A DNA stretch of 64,000 nt from Oscillospiraceae bacterium (GCA_020025575.1 JAHHRW010000007.1:1-64000), one strand, 5' to 3'. Shown: positions 17,968-25,783, counted from the stretch's first letter. The notes: a model not told the origin generated them from the sequence alone. Translations and numbers: made by a program.

Positions 17968-18923
17968 TCGAAACAAAGGGCGTTTCCAAGACCTATCGCA
18001 ATGGCTTTACCGCTGTCAAAAGCCTCGATCTCCATGTGAGCGAGGGCGACATTTTTGGCTTTCTCGGTCCAAACGGGGCCGGGAAAACCACCACCATCCG
18101 TATGCTTGATGGTCTGCTTACTCCATCATCGGGGACCATTCGTATTGCCGGTATGGATGTGACGAAGCAGAGCGTCGAGATCAAAAAGCTTATCGGCGTC
18201 GTGCCGGAGTCCCACGGCTACTATTATTCGATGACCGCCAGGGAGTATCTGCGCTATTTCGATTCGTTGTTTCATCCCGGCGCACCCGAAAACAAGTACA
18301 TTCACACGCTTTTGGAGCGAGTGGGTCTTGCAGACAAGCGGGATGTTCCGGTGGGACAGTTTTCGCGGGGCATGAAACAGCGTTTGGGCATCGCTAAGGC
18401 GCTGATCAATCACCCGAAGATTATCTTTCTGGATGAGCCCACGTTGGGGCTTGATCCAAAGGGGCAGAAAGAAATTCAAGACCTTTTACGTGATCTCAAC
18501 AAGAGCGAAGGGGTGACCGTATTTATCACCTCCCACATGCTCAAGGACATTGAGGTGCTGTGCAATCGCGTCTGCATTATCAAGGACGGTTTCATGGTGG
18601 AGCAGGGCACAATTCCCGAATTGCAGAAAAAGTACATGGGGAACTACACACTGCTTTTGCATACCGACGATGATCTCCGCGCCGCAGAAGCTCTGAAATG
18701 TGTGGAGGGCGTGCGTCAGGTAACGAACAGCGGAGACCATCTTGAGATCGTATGCGCGGGCGGGCTGGACACGGCGGGTATCCTCGCTGTAAAACATCAC
18801 GTTACAACTACGGTTTTCTCCGCAGGGCTGGATATTTTGGAGCTGTCTCACAAGCTGCTGAGTATGGAGGACATTTTCTTCCGCGCCATTGAGCGGGACG
18901 GTGAAGGAGGGGTGACGGCATGA
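17964..18923 (+). CDS. ABC transporter ATP-binding protein (ABC-2 type)
   Basis: 319 aa. Walker A GPNGAGKTTTIR, signature-region FSRGMKQRLG, Walker B IIFLDEPTLGLDPKG and switch His FITSHML. The C-terminal extension of about 90 residues is typical of ATPases paired with ABC-2 permeases. It powers export or another membrane process through the permease encoded next. It sits downstream of a sensor/regulator pair, like bacitracin- or lantibiotic-type defence modules, but the substrate is unknown. Confidence 0.9.
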   Translation: MIETKGVSKTYRNGFTAVKSLDLHVSEGDIFGFLGPNGAGKTTTIRMLDGLLTPSSGTIRIAGMDVTKQSVEIKKLIGVVPESHGYYYSMTAREYLRYFDSLFHPGAPENKYIHTLLERVGLADKRDVPVGQFSRGMKQRLGIAKALINHPKIIFLDEPTLGLDPKGQKEIQDLLRDLNKSEGVTVFITSHMLKDIEVLCNRVCIIKDGFMVEQGTIPELQKKYMGNYTLLLHTDDDLRAAEALKCVEGVRQVTNSGDHLEIVCAGGLDTAGILAVKHHVTTTVFSAGLDILELSHKLLSMEDIFFRAIERDGEGGVTA

Positions 18924-19678
18924 ACAGATCTATGCTGAAAAAAGAGCTGACTGAGAATCTGTATGACAGTAAGGGGCTTTGGATGATCGTGGCGGTATCG
19001 CTTATTTTCACCACCCTCTGCGTCCTTGCCACCACGATCAAGGAAGTCACGTCCTACTCTCAAACCGACATCCTGCAATATGCGCTGAAGGCGGAAACCC
19101 TGCTGACGCTTTTGGTTTGCATGACGCTTGGTGCGGCCTGCTTCGTTTCGGAGCGCGAGAACAACACGCTGGAGAGTCTGCTCCTCACGCCGGTGTCCAA
19201 GCTCTCGCTCACCGTCTCTAAATACCTCGGCGTTCTCATCGTCGGCGTGATCCTCATGCTGACAGCAGCGCCCTATGTGCTGGCCATCAGCGCAGGCTCC
19301 GGTCTTTGCTTCAAGGCGCTGGCGCTGGGCTTCGGCTCGGTCGGGCTGCTGCTTCTGGCGTTTACCGCTGTGTCGGTCATTTTATCGGTGCTAATGGAAA
19401 ACTCCAAGGTGTCAGTGCTTATTTCAGCGCTTTGCCTTGCAGTCCTTGCCATTCCGTCGATTATGAGTGCCATTTTCCAAAACTCTGCCTTTGGTCGTCT
19501 CATACTGCGGATCGATCCCATCGTGTGTGCCTTTGATCTTTCCAAGGAAGTACTGACAGGAACCGCCACCGCTGCGAGCATCGCCGGAAAACTCCTGCCA
19601 ATGGTACTCTTTGCGGTGTGTGCGGTCACGGCCATGTTGCTCTTTAGCAAGCGGGTTTCCCTGAAAGGAGAGAAGTAA
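18920..19678 (+). CDS. ABC-2 type permease
   Basis: 252 aa with six hydrophobic segments. The N-terminal cytoplasmic stretch MNRSMLKKELTENL and the motif ERENNTLESLLLTPVSKLSL are characteristic of ABC-2/NatB-like permeases. The start overlaps the ATPase stop (ATGA). With the preceding ATPase it forms the transporter. Confidence 0.88.
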   Translation: MNRSMLKKELTENLYDSKGLWMIVAVSLIFTTLCVLATTIKEVTSYSQTDILQYALKAETLLTLLVCMTLGAACFVSERENNTLESLLLTPVSKLSLTVSKYLGVLIVGVILMLTAAPYVLAISAGSGLCFKALALGFGSVGLLLLAFTAVSVILSVLMENSKVSVLISALCLAVLAIPSIMSAIFQNSAFGRLILRIDPIVCAFDLSKEVLTGTATAASIAGKLLPMVLFAVCAVTAMLLFSKRVSLKGEK

Positions 19679-19679
19679 G

Positions 19680-20228
19680 ATGAAACGATGCAAAAAAGGC
19701 CTTCTTGTGCTGGCAGTTTTAGTTTTTTCTTTGATGCTTCTCCCTACTGTAGAAGCCAGCGCAGCGTCTGCTCCCGACTGCGAGGTGACGCTGGATTCGC
19801 CCAGCGCTATCGAGGGTATGCCTCTTTATGAAACAGACGTCGTATTCACCGTGACAAATAAGACGGATGCGAACCTCGATCACCTTGTTGCTTATCTATC
19901 CTTTGTGGATATAGAGAACGACCGGATCTATGACGATGAGTTCGGCTCCGCCGGGGAAACGCTGGTGCATCTCCCAAGCCTCGCCGCCGGAGAGAACACT
20001 ACCATTACTGTTCCCTTGCAGATTGCTTTTGCCGGACAGTTCCGAATTGCAGCTTCGGTCGTCAATCTGGACAGCGGCAGCGTTGCCGTGTCCGATGCGG
20101 TCAGCGTGACCATGACGCGGATCACCGCTATGCACAATTCCCTTGTCATCGCGGTGGCGATCGTTATGCCCGTGATCTGTATTGCCGTCGCTATCTACTT
20201 GACACACCGCAAAAAAATGAGCCGGTAG
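19680..20228 (+). CDS. Secreted, membrane-anchored CARDB-like domain protein
   Basis: 182 aa. It has a signal peptide with cleavage near VEASAASA, then a beta-sandwich domain of about 110 residues. In that domain TNKTDANLDHLVAYLSF and LAAGENTTITVPLQ resemble CARDB/NEW3 folds. A C-terminal TM helix (VIAVAIVMPVICIAVAIYL) and basic tail KKMSR follow. It starts 1 nt after the permease stop with GGAGAG upstream. It likely faces outward as a partner of the ABC-2 transporter. Similar domains accompany exporter permeases in other Firmicutes. Confidence 0.7.
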   Translation: MKRCKKGLLVLAVLVFSLMLLPTVEASAASAPDCEVTLDSPSAIEGMPLYETDVVFTVTNKTDANLDHLVAYLSFVDIENDRIYDDEFGSAGETLVHLPSLAAGENTTITVPLQIAFAGQFRIAASVVNLDSGSVAVSDAVSVTMTRITAMHNSLVIAVAIVMPVICIAVAIYLTHRKKMSR

Positions 20229-20237
20229 TCTGTCTTA

Positions 20238-20265
20238 TTGACAAACAAGAAAGGGGCTGTACAAT
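20238..20265 (+). promoter_or_regulatory. Promoter-like sequence
   Basis: TTGACA (20238-20243), 16-bp spacer, TACAAT (20260-20265). No intact gene follows within 600 bp, so it may belong to element debris. Confidence 0.4.
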
Positions 20266-20373
20266 AAGTCTCTAAAAAGCCCGGCCGCAGGAAAAAGCTC
20301 ATCCTGGCAAAATTATTAAAAACGGCTGCAATGGGGATTCCCAAAGCAGCCGTTTCGTAATATTTTGCAACAG
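20252..20373 (+). mobile_element. Possible small non-autonomous element
   Basis: GGGGCTGTACAATAAG at the left and CGTAATATTTTGCAACAG at the right form an imperfect terminal inverted repeat. They enclose a 10-bp-stem hairpin (20320-20329 with 20346-20355). It resembles a deletion derivative of an IS1182-type element. There is no transposase and no clear target duplication. Confidence 0.3.
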
Positions 20374-20375
20374 TA

Positions 20376-20486
20376 ATGAAACAAAATCACATTGCTAGCA
20401 ACGCTACCACAATCCAGCTGAAAGTACCAGTGGATTTGGAAAAAAAGATTAAAATAAATGATTTGGTATATGATTTCAGTGGGTAG
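20376..20486 (+). pseudogene. RelB/DinJ-like antitoxin N-terminal fragment
   Basis: 36 codons from an ATG read ...ASNATTIQLKVPVDLEKKIK..., which resembles the N-terminal beta strand and start of the first helix of RelB/DinJ antitoxins. The frame then runs into SLH-derived sequence and stops. The similarity is short and could be chance. Confidence 0.3.
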
Positions 20487-20597
20487 GGATATTTCCGGCG
20501 GTGTGTCCCTTAATGGGTATGCAGATGTTGGGAATATCCATTCTTATGCAGTAGACGATTTGGAATGGGCAGTATCCGTTGGCCTGATGTCGGGCAT
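20478..20597 (+). pseudogene. Fragment of an S-layer-homology domain gene
   Basis: The frame GRDISGGVSLNGYADVGNIH... through AVDDLEWAVSVGLMSGI closely matches residues about 147-188 of the intact SLH protein at 23017-25275, also at the DNA level. It has no start and is cut by IS-derived sequence. It is a truncated paralogue or a duplicate of the third SLH repeat. Confidence 0.75.
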
Positions 20598-20723
20598 CCC
20601 ATTTGTTAGGCAGTACGATATACGATCCAATAGATGGGGTGGTTTTGAAGTCAAAAGGAATACCAAACAAACGGTACAAACCAGGATTTAAGAAAATGGT
20701 TGAAGAAACGACTTCATAAGCCA
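20598..20723 (+). mobile_element. IS3-family left-end and orfA fragment
   Basis: The imperfect hairpin CCCATTTGTTAGG...CCAATAGATGGGGTG is followed by a frame (20644 on) reading LKSKGIPNKRYKPGFKKMVEE, which matches the start of IS3/IS150-type OrfA proteins. It stops after about 26 codons. The terminal repeat is lost where it joins the SLH fragment. Confidence 0.55.
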
Positions 20724-20850
20724 ATTAGACAGTGTGTTACAAAAGACTTGACCCTGCAGCCAAAAGTGTTCCGATTTTGTACCATTTTCGGAGATAGGCT
20801 CAGAAAAATCAAAAAACAAGTTATTGTTGGATGAATTTTTTACTTTTCGC

Positions 20851-20878
20851 TTGAAAAATTATGAGAAATTTGTATAAT
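20851..20878 (+). promoter_or_regulatory. Promoter of the ECF S-component gene
   Basis: TTGAAA (20851-20856), 16-bp spacer, TATAAT (20873-20878), giving a leader of about 65 nt. Confidence 0.7.
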
Positions 20879-20884
20879 AAAGCT

Positions 20885-20940
20885 TGTGGCAAAACCACAA
20901 TATTGCACTGTATCCGCGCTAAGGCGGAACAGCAGCAGGA
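20885..20940 (+). promoter_or_regulatory. Two-hairpin leader of the ECF S-component mRNA
   Basis: GTGG/CCAC closes a CAAAA loop. The longer stem CTGTaTCCGC/GCGGAaCAG ends just before the AGGAGG site. It could modulate translation. I do not recognise a known riboswitch class. Confidence 0.35.
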
Positions 20941-20951
20941 GGTAATTGAAT

Positions 20952-21548
20952 ATGAACAAGAAAAAACAAAGCACGCTTCGGATGGTCGGCATTGCGTTGC
21001 TGATGGCTCTGGTGGTCGTTATGCAAACAATCAGCGGACTCATCCCACCAGTAAGTGGTTTCTCCATTTCACTGGTTCTGATTCCCATTGTGATTGGAGC
21101 AGCGGTTTATGGTCCCGGTGCAGGTGCACTTTTGGGTGCCACATTCGGCGTCATAGTTTATATCAACTGTGTCACCGGTGCTGACATCGGAGGCGCCATG
21201 GTATTCCAGGCCAATCCCATTTTATGTTTCCTTGTGGTAATGGGAAAGGGTATTCTATCCGGTCTTGCGGCAGGTTTCGTGTATTCTCTGTTTAAGAACA
21301 GAAATGCATATGTAGCTATGTTGTTGGCTGCTATCGTTTGTCCTCTCGTAAACACTGGTGTCTTCGTCCTATGCATGTGTATGTTCTTCATCGACATTCT
21401 GGCAGCTTGGGCAGGCGGCGGTGATGTGTTAGGTTATATCCTCACAGGATTGGTTTTAGCCAACATGCTTCCCGAACTTTTGATTAACGTTGTATTTAGC
21501 CCCGCCGGCGCACGTATTGCACATATCGTAAAAATGCGCAATGGCTAA
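20952..21548 (+). CDS. ECF transporter S component
   Basis: 198 aa, very hydrophobic with about six TM helices. The stretches ALLMALVVVMQTISGLIPPVSGFSI and GAAVYGPGAGALLGATFGVI fit the substrate-capture (S) component of energy-coupling-factor vitamin transporters. No A, A' or T gene is adjacent, as is usual for group II ECF systems that share an energising module. The substrate cannot be told. The ATG at 20952 follows AGGAGG by 9 nt; a TTG 6 nt earlier is too close. Confidence 0.75.
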   Translation: MNKKKQSTLRMVGIALLMALVVVMQTISGLIPPVSGFSISLVLIPIVIGAAVYGPGAGALLGATFGVIVYINCVTGADIGGAMVFQANPILCFLVVMGKGILSGLAAGFVYSLFKNRNAYVAMLLAAIVCPLVNTGVFVLCMCMFFIDILAAWAGGGDVLGYILTGLVLANMLPELLINVVFSPAGARIAHIVKMRNG

Positions 21549-22703
21549 TTTTTCCCCTGACATACCAAAATGTTAAGGTTTCGGAATGAGGTATCACGAC
21601 GCTATTCACAGAAGCTTTTATAAAAATGAGCAGCCTCATTGAAGTGACAGACAAAAGTTACTCAACATTTTTTAATATAAACTGTTCAAGCAACTGAAAG
21701 GGCTTGCCGTCTATATTATGGTCTGCTCCCCATCAAGAGAACAGCGAAAAAATATAAAGTTTTTCTGGCCAACAGTCTACGTGCTGTTGGCCGCTTTTTA
21801 TGCATCAATACACAAGGACACGATACGTCGATCACAGAGATCCGGAATGATCCTCAGATAGCGTTATGGACCTGCGGAGCCTTGTGCCATTTGAACTCTG
21901 TCACATCGGTAGGCCATTTTTCATTTGGCTTGTCCCCATAGAATTGGCGATTCAATTGATTTTCAGCAATATACCGGGGTTTCTTTGCTTAAAATTCGTA
22001 TAACCTTGTATTTTAGGCGAGCCCATCCAAAAGCAGAAAAGATTCGCATTTTACCACTTCCTTTCCATAATTCATGCTTTTAATTTCCCAAATAACACGC
22101 TGTGTTAACACGTGGGGATTCTATCAAATCTCCTAGAAAACACAATAGCAAACATATTTGAAAAATAACCCTCTTATAATTTTCTATAATGGAAGTATAA
22201 GGGATAATTTTTATTCCATTTGAATCTTGGCGCCGGATTACCTCAAAGGGTTTGGTTGATAAACCAGATTATGAAAGGTGTTTCTGGTCAAATGACAGAA
22301 GAATGTTGGCATATTTGATCCGCAGATGTATATAGAGAAATATCAAATTCATGAGAGCAGTTTCTGATTCATGCAATCGGAAAATCCGTGTTTTATCACA
22401 AACTCGATACATTAACTTTCACCCCGGCAGAATGGGGGAAACTATATCGGATATTCAAAATGGGCTCACCTACTCATGGTAAAGAATGGTTGGCGCAGGG
22501 ACTGCAATCTAGATGTATAAGCTTACATATTATAGAGACAATTGCAGAAAAAGCTGTAAATGCTAGAATCCTCAAGTTTTTTGACCCCTACAGGATTCTC
22601 GCTAATTTGGATATTCCAGAAATCCCAAACCTTTACACCAACATAGCAGTGATAAATGTACGCAAAACAACGAAATTACGAACCCTTTAGATTCAGAGAA
22701 GTC
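21549..22703. other. 1.15-kb gene-poor stretch
   Basis: Apart from the terminator at 21767 there is no convincing gene. The frame at 22388-22690 (MFYHKLDTLTFTPAEW...) has no ribosome binding site and no recognised domain. Composition is AT-rich with many stops. It is probably eroded element DNA at the right edge of the island. Confidence 0.4.
21767..21799 (+). terminator. Intrinsic terminator
   Basis: GGCCAACAG/CTGTTGGCC stem (21767-21775 with 21784-21792) followed by GCTTTTTATG. It is the first terminator downstream of the ECF S-component gene. Confidence 0.8.
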
Positions 22704-22748
22704 CTCATAAACCGGGGGCCGTGGGTTCGAGTCCTGTCTCCGCAACCA
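22704..22748 (+). pseudogene. Second 3' half of an initiator tRNA-Met gene
   Basis: Anticodon loop with CAT at 22706-22708, T-arm GGTTCGAGTCC and acceptor strand CTCCGCAACCA with CCA at 22746-22748. The A at the discriminator-proximal pair position is as in initiator tRNAs. There is no 5' half upstream, and the anticodon stem is mutated relative to the copy at 164. It is a remnant. Confidence 0.8.
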
Positions 22749-22754
22749 AATTCA

Positions 22755-22787
22755 CCCCTAATCCTTCGGAATTAGGGGTTTTTCTTA
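22755..22787 (+). terminator. Intrinsic terminator of the second tRNA fragment
   Basis: CCCCTAATcc/ggAATTAGGGG-type stem with a TTCG loop and TTTTTCTT tail, as at 215. Confidence 0.8.
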
Positions 22788-22929
22788 TGCAAAATATTCG
22801 GATCTCTCCCCTGCCCTTTTTGCTTTCTAACACACTGTTTTTTGAACTTCAATTTTCGTTTTCAAAAAACATAGATTTCATTATCTCTCGCATATGTTGT
22901 CGCAAAAAGCAATTATTCATATTAGGCAG

Positions 22930-22980
22930 TTGTACTTCCGCCTGTACTTTGATAGAATATATTTACAGTACAGTTGTACT
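22930..22980 (+). promoter_or_regulatory. Promoter and palindrome upstream of the SLH protein gene
   Basis: TTGTAC (22930-22935), 17-bp spacer, TAGAAT (22953-22958). Just downstream is the palindrome AGTACA-GT-TGTACT (22967-22980), placed where a repressor would block initiation. Confidence 0.5.
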
Positions 22981-23016
22981 ATTTTTTAAGAATCAAAATA
23001 GAAAGGAACCGAAAAA

Positions 23017-25275
23017 ATGAACAAGGGAATGAAAAAAGTTGTTTGTGGTGCGTTGGCATCGGTTATGCTGCTAGGCACCGCTACCATGGCAAAAGCAGCG
23101 GGCACCTTTGCAGATGTATCCAGTGGCTCGTGGTATTCCGCCTATGTTGACTATGCGTATAGCCATAAGCTGATGGTGGGAACCTCTGATACGACGTTCA
23201 GCCCCAATCAGGCTATGACGCGTGGAATGCTTGCCACCGTAATTTACAGCATCGCTGGAAAGCCCGCCCCCAGCAAGCAGTCTCCCTTCACTGACATTGG
23301 AAACACCTGGTATACAAAGGCAGTAAACTGGTGCTATGGGGAAGGTATTGTTGCAGGTACTACGACTACGACTTTCGCCCCGAACCATCATGTCACCCGG
23401 GAACAGATGGCTGTTATTATGAGACAGTATGCTAAGTACATGGGTAGGGATGTTTCTGGCAGCGTGTCCCTTAATGGGTATGCAGACTCCGATAAAATCC
23501 ATGCTTACGCTGTAGATGATATGCAGTGGGCCGTGTCCGTGGGACTGATGACGGGCATGAGTGCAAATACCATCGCTCCAAGACACAATACAACCCGTGC
23601 ACAGTGTGCCGTCGTCCTACAGAGATTTACTGAATGGTTGGACGATGATACCGCCGAGCCTCAGCCCGAACCCACCGAGCCTGCTCCTACGGAACCTAAA
23701 CCTACCGAGCCTAAGCCTACCGAACCTAAGCCTACTGAGCCTCCCGTGACGGAACCGATCCCTACACAGCCCCCTCATACAACCCATACTTACGAAATTG
23801 TAACGCAAAAAAAGCCCACCTGCACGGAGAATGGCTCCAGACTGTCACGCTGCAAGGTTTGCGGACATGAGATCCAAGAGGTTTTGCCTGCTACAGGACA
23901 CGACTACGAACAGACCGTGGTTGCACCCACCTGCACAGCTGACGGCTATACCAAGAGCGAGTGCAGCCGCTGCCACGATTCCAGCATCGGTAAACGCACG
24001 CCCAAGCTGGGGCATGCTGCTGCCAACTGGGAAACCGTCAAAAATCCCACCTGTGAAGCCGATGGTGTGAAGGTAATGGTTTGCAGCAGATGCAGCGAAA
24101 CCGTTGAAAACCAGAGCGTTCCGGCACTGGGGCATAAATGGACAAAATCCAAGACAGTCACCCCAACCTGTGAGGAGAAGGGCTATACCATTTACACCTG
24201 CCAGCGCGATCAGAGCCATACCAAAAAGGGAGATTCTGTCAATGCTTTGGGGCATCAGGCGTCCGGTTGGAAAACCGTCAAGAATCCCACCTGCGGTACG
24301 ACGGGTCTGAAGCAGAAGGATTGTGTGATCTGCAACAAGGTGCTGGCGTCTGAAACCATCGACAAACTTCCCCATACCTTTGTGGACAGCGTGATTCTCG
24401 GAACCTGTATTCACAGCGAAAAGATCGAGCATAAGTGTTCTGTCTGCGGTTATGCAACTTATGAGGAAACAGGTAAGTATGGCGACCATGTCTATATCGT
24501 AGATAAGCAGGAATCTGCAACCTGCACTAAGGAAGGTTATGTTAACTATCGTTGTAAGGAATGTGGAAACACTTACTCTGAAAAACTTGAATCTACTGGA
24601 CATGACTTTAAGACTAATCGTGTAGAACCTACTTGTACAGCTGATGGTTATGAAGAAGTTTCCTGTTCTAAGTGTGGATTCAATGAAAAAACGATCATTC
24701 CTCGTACTGAACATGAATATATCTGGATCGTAACAACTCCTGCAACTGATAATTCAGAGGGAATTCAAGAGCTCAGGTGTAGTAACTGTGATCACATGAT
24801 TAGCAGAGATACTCTGCCTAGAGGTTCTCAGAATACGCAGGATTATGAAATTGACATGGGTGGTGGAGAGACTAAGACTATTCGTGGATTCTATAACCAT
24901 GATTATGAACAGCAAGTTCTAGATATGCTGAATGCTTATCGAGTAGAAAATGGCAAGAAAGCACTTATAAATCTTGATAGTATTGCAGAAGCTGCAGCAA
25001 TTAGAGGTAAGGAACAGGGTGTATTGTTTAGCCATACTAGACCGAACGGGCTTCCTTTCCATTCAGTTTTGAATTATGCAAGAGGTGAAAATATTGCATT
25101 GGGATATGCTACTCCTGAAAATGTAATGCAGGGATGGAAGGATTCTAGTGGTCATAATCAGAATATGCTAAGAGATGTATACCTAAAGGTTGGTATTTCC
25201 TGCTTCTTTGAAGAGCATATTGATTCTAGTGGATATGCAGTTTATATTCCTCACTGGGTCCAGCTGTTTGGTTAA
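23017..25275 (+). CDS. Surface protein: three SLH domains, nine Cys-pair repeats, CAP/SCP domain
   Basis: 752 aa secreted cell-wall protein. The signal peptide (1-28) is followed by three SLH domains (about 29-210: TFADVSSGSWYSAYV, FTDIGNTWYTKAVNW, YADSDKIHAYAVDD) that anchor to wall polymers. A Pro/Thr linker of KPTEP repeats spans about 215-250. Nine repeats of about 40 residues follow, each with a PTC...G...C..C pattern and a GH near the end. A C-terminal CAP/SCP domain (about 630-752) has LNAYRVENG, FSHTRPNG, GENIA and SGHNQNML, including the conserved His and Glu residues. Codon use shifts from GC-rich to AT-rich near 24450. Function unknown; adhesion, or CAP-type lipid or protein binding, is possible. 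Confidence 0.9.
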   Translation: MNKGMKKVVCGALASVMLLGTATMAKAAGTFADVSSGSWYSAYVDYAYSHKLMVGTSDTTFSPNQAMTRGMLATVIYSIAGKPAPSKQSPFTDIGNTWYTKAVNWCYGEGIVAGTTTTTFAPNHHVTREQMAVIMRQYAKYMGRDVSGSVSLNGYADSDKIHAYAVDDMQWAVSVGLMTGMSANTIAPRHNTTRAQCAVVLQRFTEWLDDDTAEPQPEPTEPAPTEPKPTEPKPTEPKPTEPPVTEPIPTQPPHTTHTYEIVTQKKPTCTENGSRLSRCKVCGHEIQEVLPATGHDYEQTVVAPTCTADGYTKSECSRCHDSSIGKRTPKLGHAAANWETVKNPTCEADGVKVMVCSRCSETVENQSVPALGHKWTKSKTVTPTCEEKGYTIYTCQRDQSHTKKGDSVNALGHQASGWKTVKNPTCGTTGLKQKDCVICNKVLASETIDKLPHTFVDSVILGTCIHSEKIEHKCSVCGYATYEETGKYGDHVYIVDKQESATCTKEGYVNYRCKECGNTYSEKLESTGHDFKTNRVEPTCTADGYEEVSCSKCGFNEKTIIPRTEHEYIWIVTTPATDNSEGIQELRCSNCDHMISRDTLPRGSQNTQDYEIDMGGGETKTIRGFYNHDYEQQVLDMLNAYRVENGKKALINLDSIAEAAAIRGKEQGVLFSHTRPNGLPFHSVLNYARGENIALGYATPENVMQGWKDSSGHNQNMLRDVYLKVGISCFFEEHIDSSGYAVYIPHWVQLFG
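23649..23775 (+). repeat. In-frame 12-15 bp repeats coding a Pro-Thr-Glu linker
   Basis: CCTAAGCCTACCGA-type units repeat and encode KPTEP. This is a wall-spanning linker, not a CRISPR. Confidence 0.85.
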
Positions 25276-25298
25276 TTTAAGATAAAAAGAGAAAAGAG

Positions 25299-25425
25299 TT
25301 GAACTGCACCCCATCTGTTAGAGAGCATGGTATACTTTCTAACAGATGGGGTGATTTTTATGCCAAAAGAGTGGCCAAACCGTACGATACCTATTCGTTC
25401 AAAGAATGGACATCGAAAGTCGATC
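25299..25425 (+). mobile_element. IS3-family left end and orfA start (remnant)
   Basis: TTGAACTGCACCCC starts an IS3-type terminus. A perfect 16-bp inverted repeat follows (25307-25322 with 25338-25353). Then ATGCCAAAAGAGTGGCCAAAC reads as the start of OrfA (MPKEWPNR), with a frameshift into YDTYSFKEW. The rest of the element is gone. The hairpin followed by ATTTTTA may also terminate the SLH gene. Confidence 0.6.
25307..25360 (+). terminator. Strong hairpin 3' of the SLH gene
   Basis: 16-bp perfect stem and an ATTTTTAT tail, beginning 31 bp after the stop codon. It is part of the IS3 remnant but can act as a terminator. Confidence 0.55.
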
Positions 25426-25467
25426 CACCGGATGTAATAAAACACTTGTCCGAAATAAAATATAAAC

Positions 25468-25696
25468 TTACAGGTTTTCTTCCATGAAAGTCTGAAGGGT
25501 TTCCGCAGCCTGATCCTCGTCTACCCCCTCACAAGTAACCGTCAGCACATTGCCCTGCTTTACAGCCAGACGCATAACAGCCATAATACGCTTTGCATCA
25601 GCCTTGCCAGAGGGGGCAAGAATCGTTACGGTACTTGCAAACTTTGCAGCAACCTTTCGGTCATGGATACCATCTCAGTATTTTTGAGTAATTCAT
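25468..25696 (-). pseudogene. Broken HPr-like (PtsH/Crh) gene
   Basis: On the minus strand a GAGG site and ATG (25696) start a frame that shifts near 25665. The rest reads DGIHDRKVAAKFASTVTI...ADAKRIMAVMRLAVKQGN...EEL-type HPr sequence ending in FMEENL and TAA. Intact HPr has GIHARPA at its active His. Here the residues after GIH are deleted, and the length (229 nt) is not a multiple of three. A dead phosphocarrier gene. Confidence 0.75.
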
Positions 25697-25717
25697 GTAC
25701 GCCTCATCCTTTCCTTT

Positions 25718-25783
25718 ATAAAAATAAAAAGACCAAACTACACCCTAGGTTCATAGTGCAAACCTAGCGTGAATTTGGTCTTT
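25718..25783 (-). terminator. Long hairpin with T-run upstream of the HPr remnant
   Basis: AAAGACCAAA/TTTGGTCTTT (25728-25737 with 25774-25783) encloses an inner CCTAGGTT/AACCTAG pairing. The minus strand continues TTTTTATTTTTAT. It may terminate a lost upstream gene. Confidence 0.6.

Larger units (their letters stand above)
22704..22847 (+). repeat. Right copy of tRNA-anchored direct repeat (att-like)
   Basis: Matches 164-317 through the tRNA part, the terminator and the downstream CGGATCTC...GCTTTCTA...ACACACTG...TTTTTGAAC stretch. It marks the right boundary of the island. Confidence 0.75.

Noticed and set aside
22388..22690. 100-codon frame, and in another frame a short TnpV-like stretch (SDIQNGLTYS)
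   Set aside because: The first has no ribosome binding site or domain. The second is only about ten residues before a stop, too short to call a transposon protein.
23649..23775. Short direct repeats resembling a CRISPR or VNTR
   Set aside because: The units are 12-15 bp without spacers, in frame, and encode a Pro-Thr-Glu linker of the surface protein.
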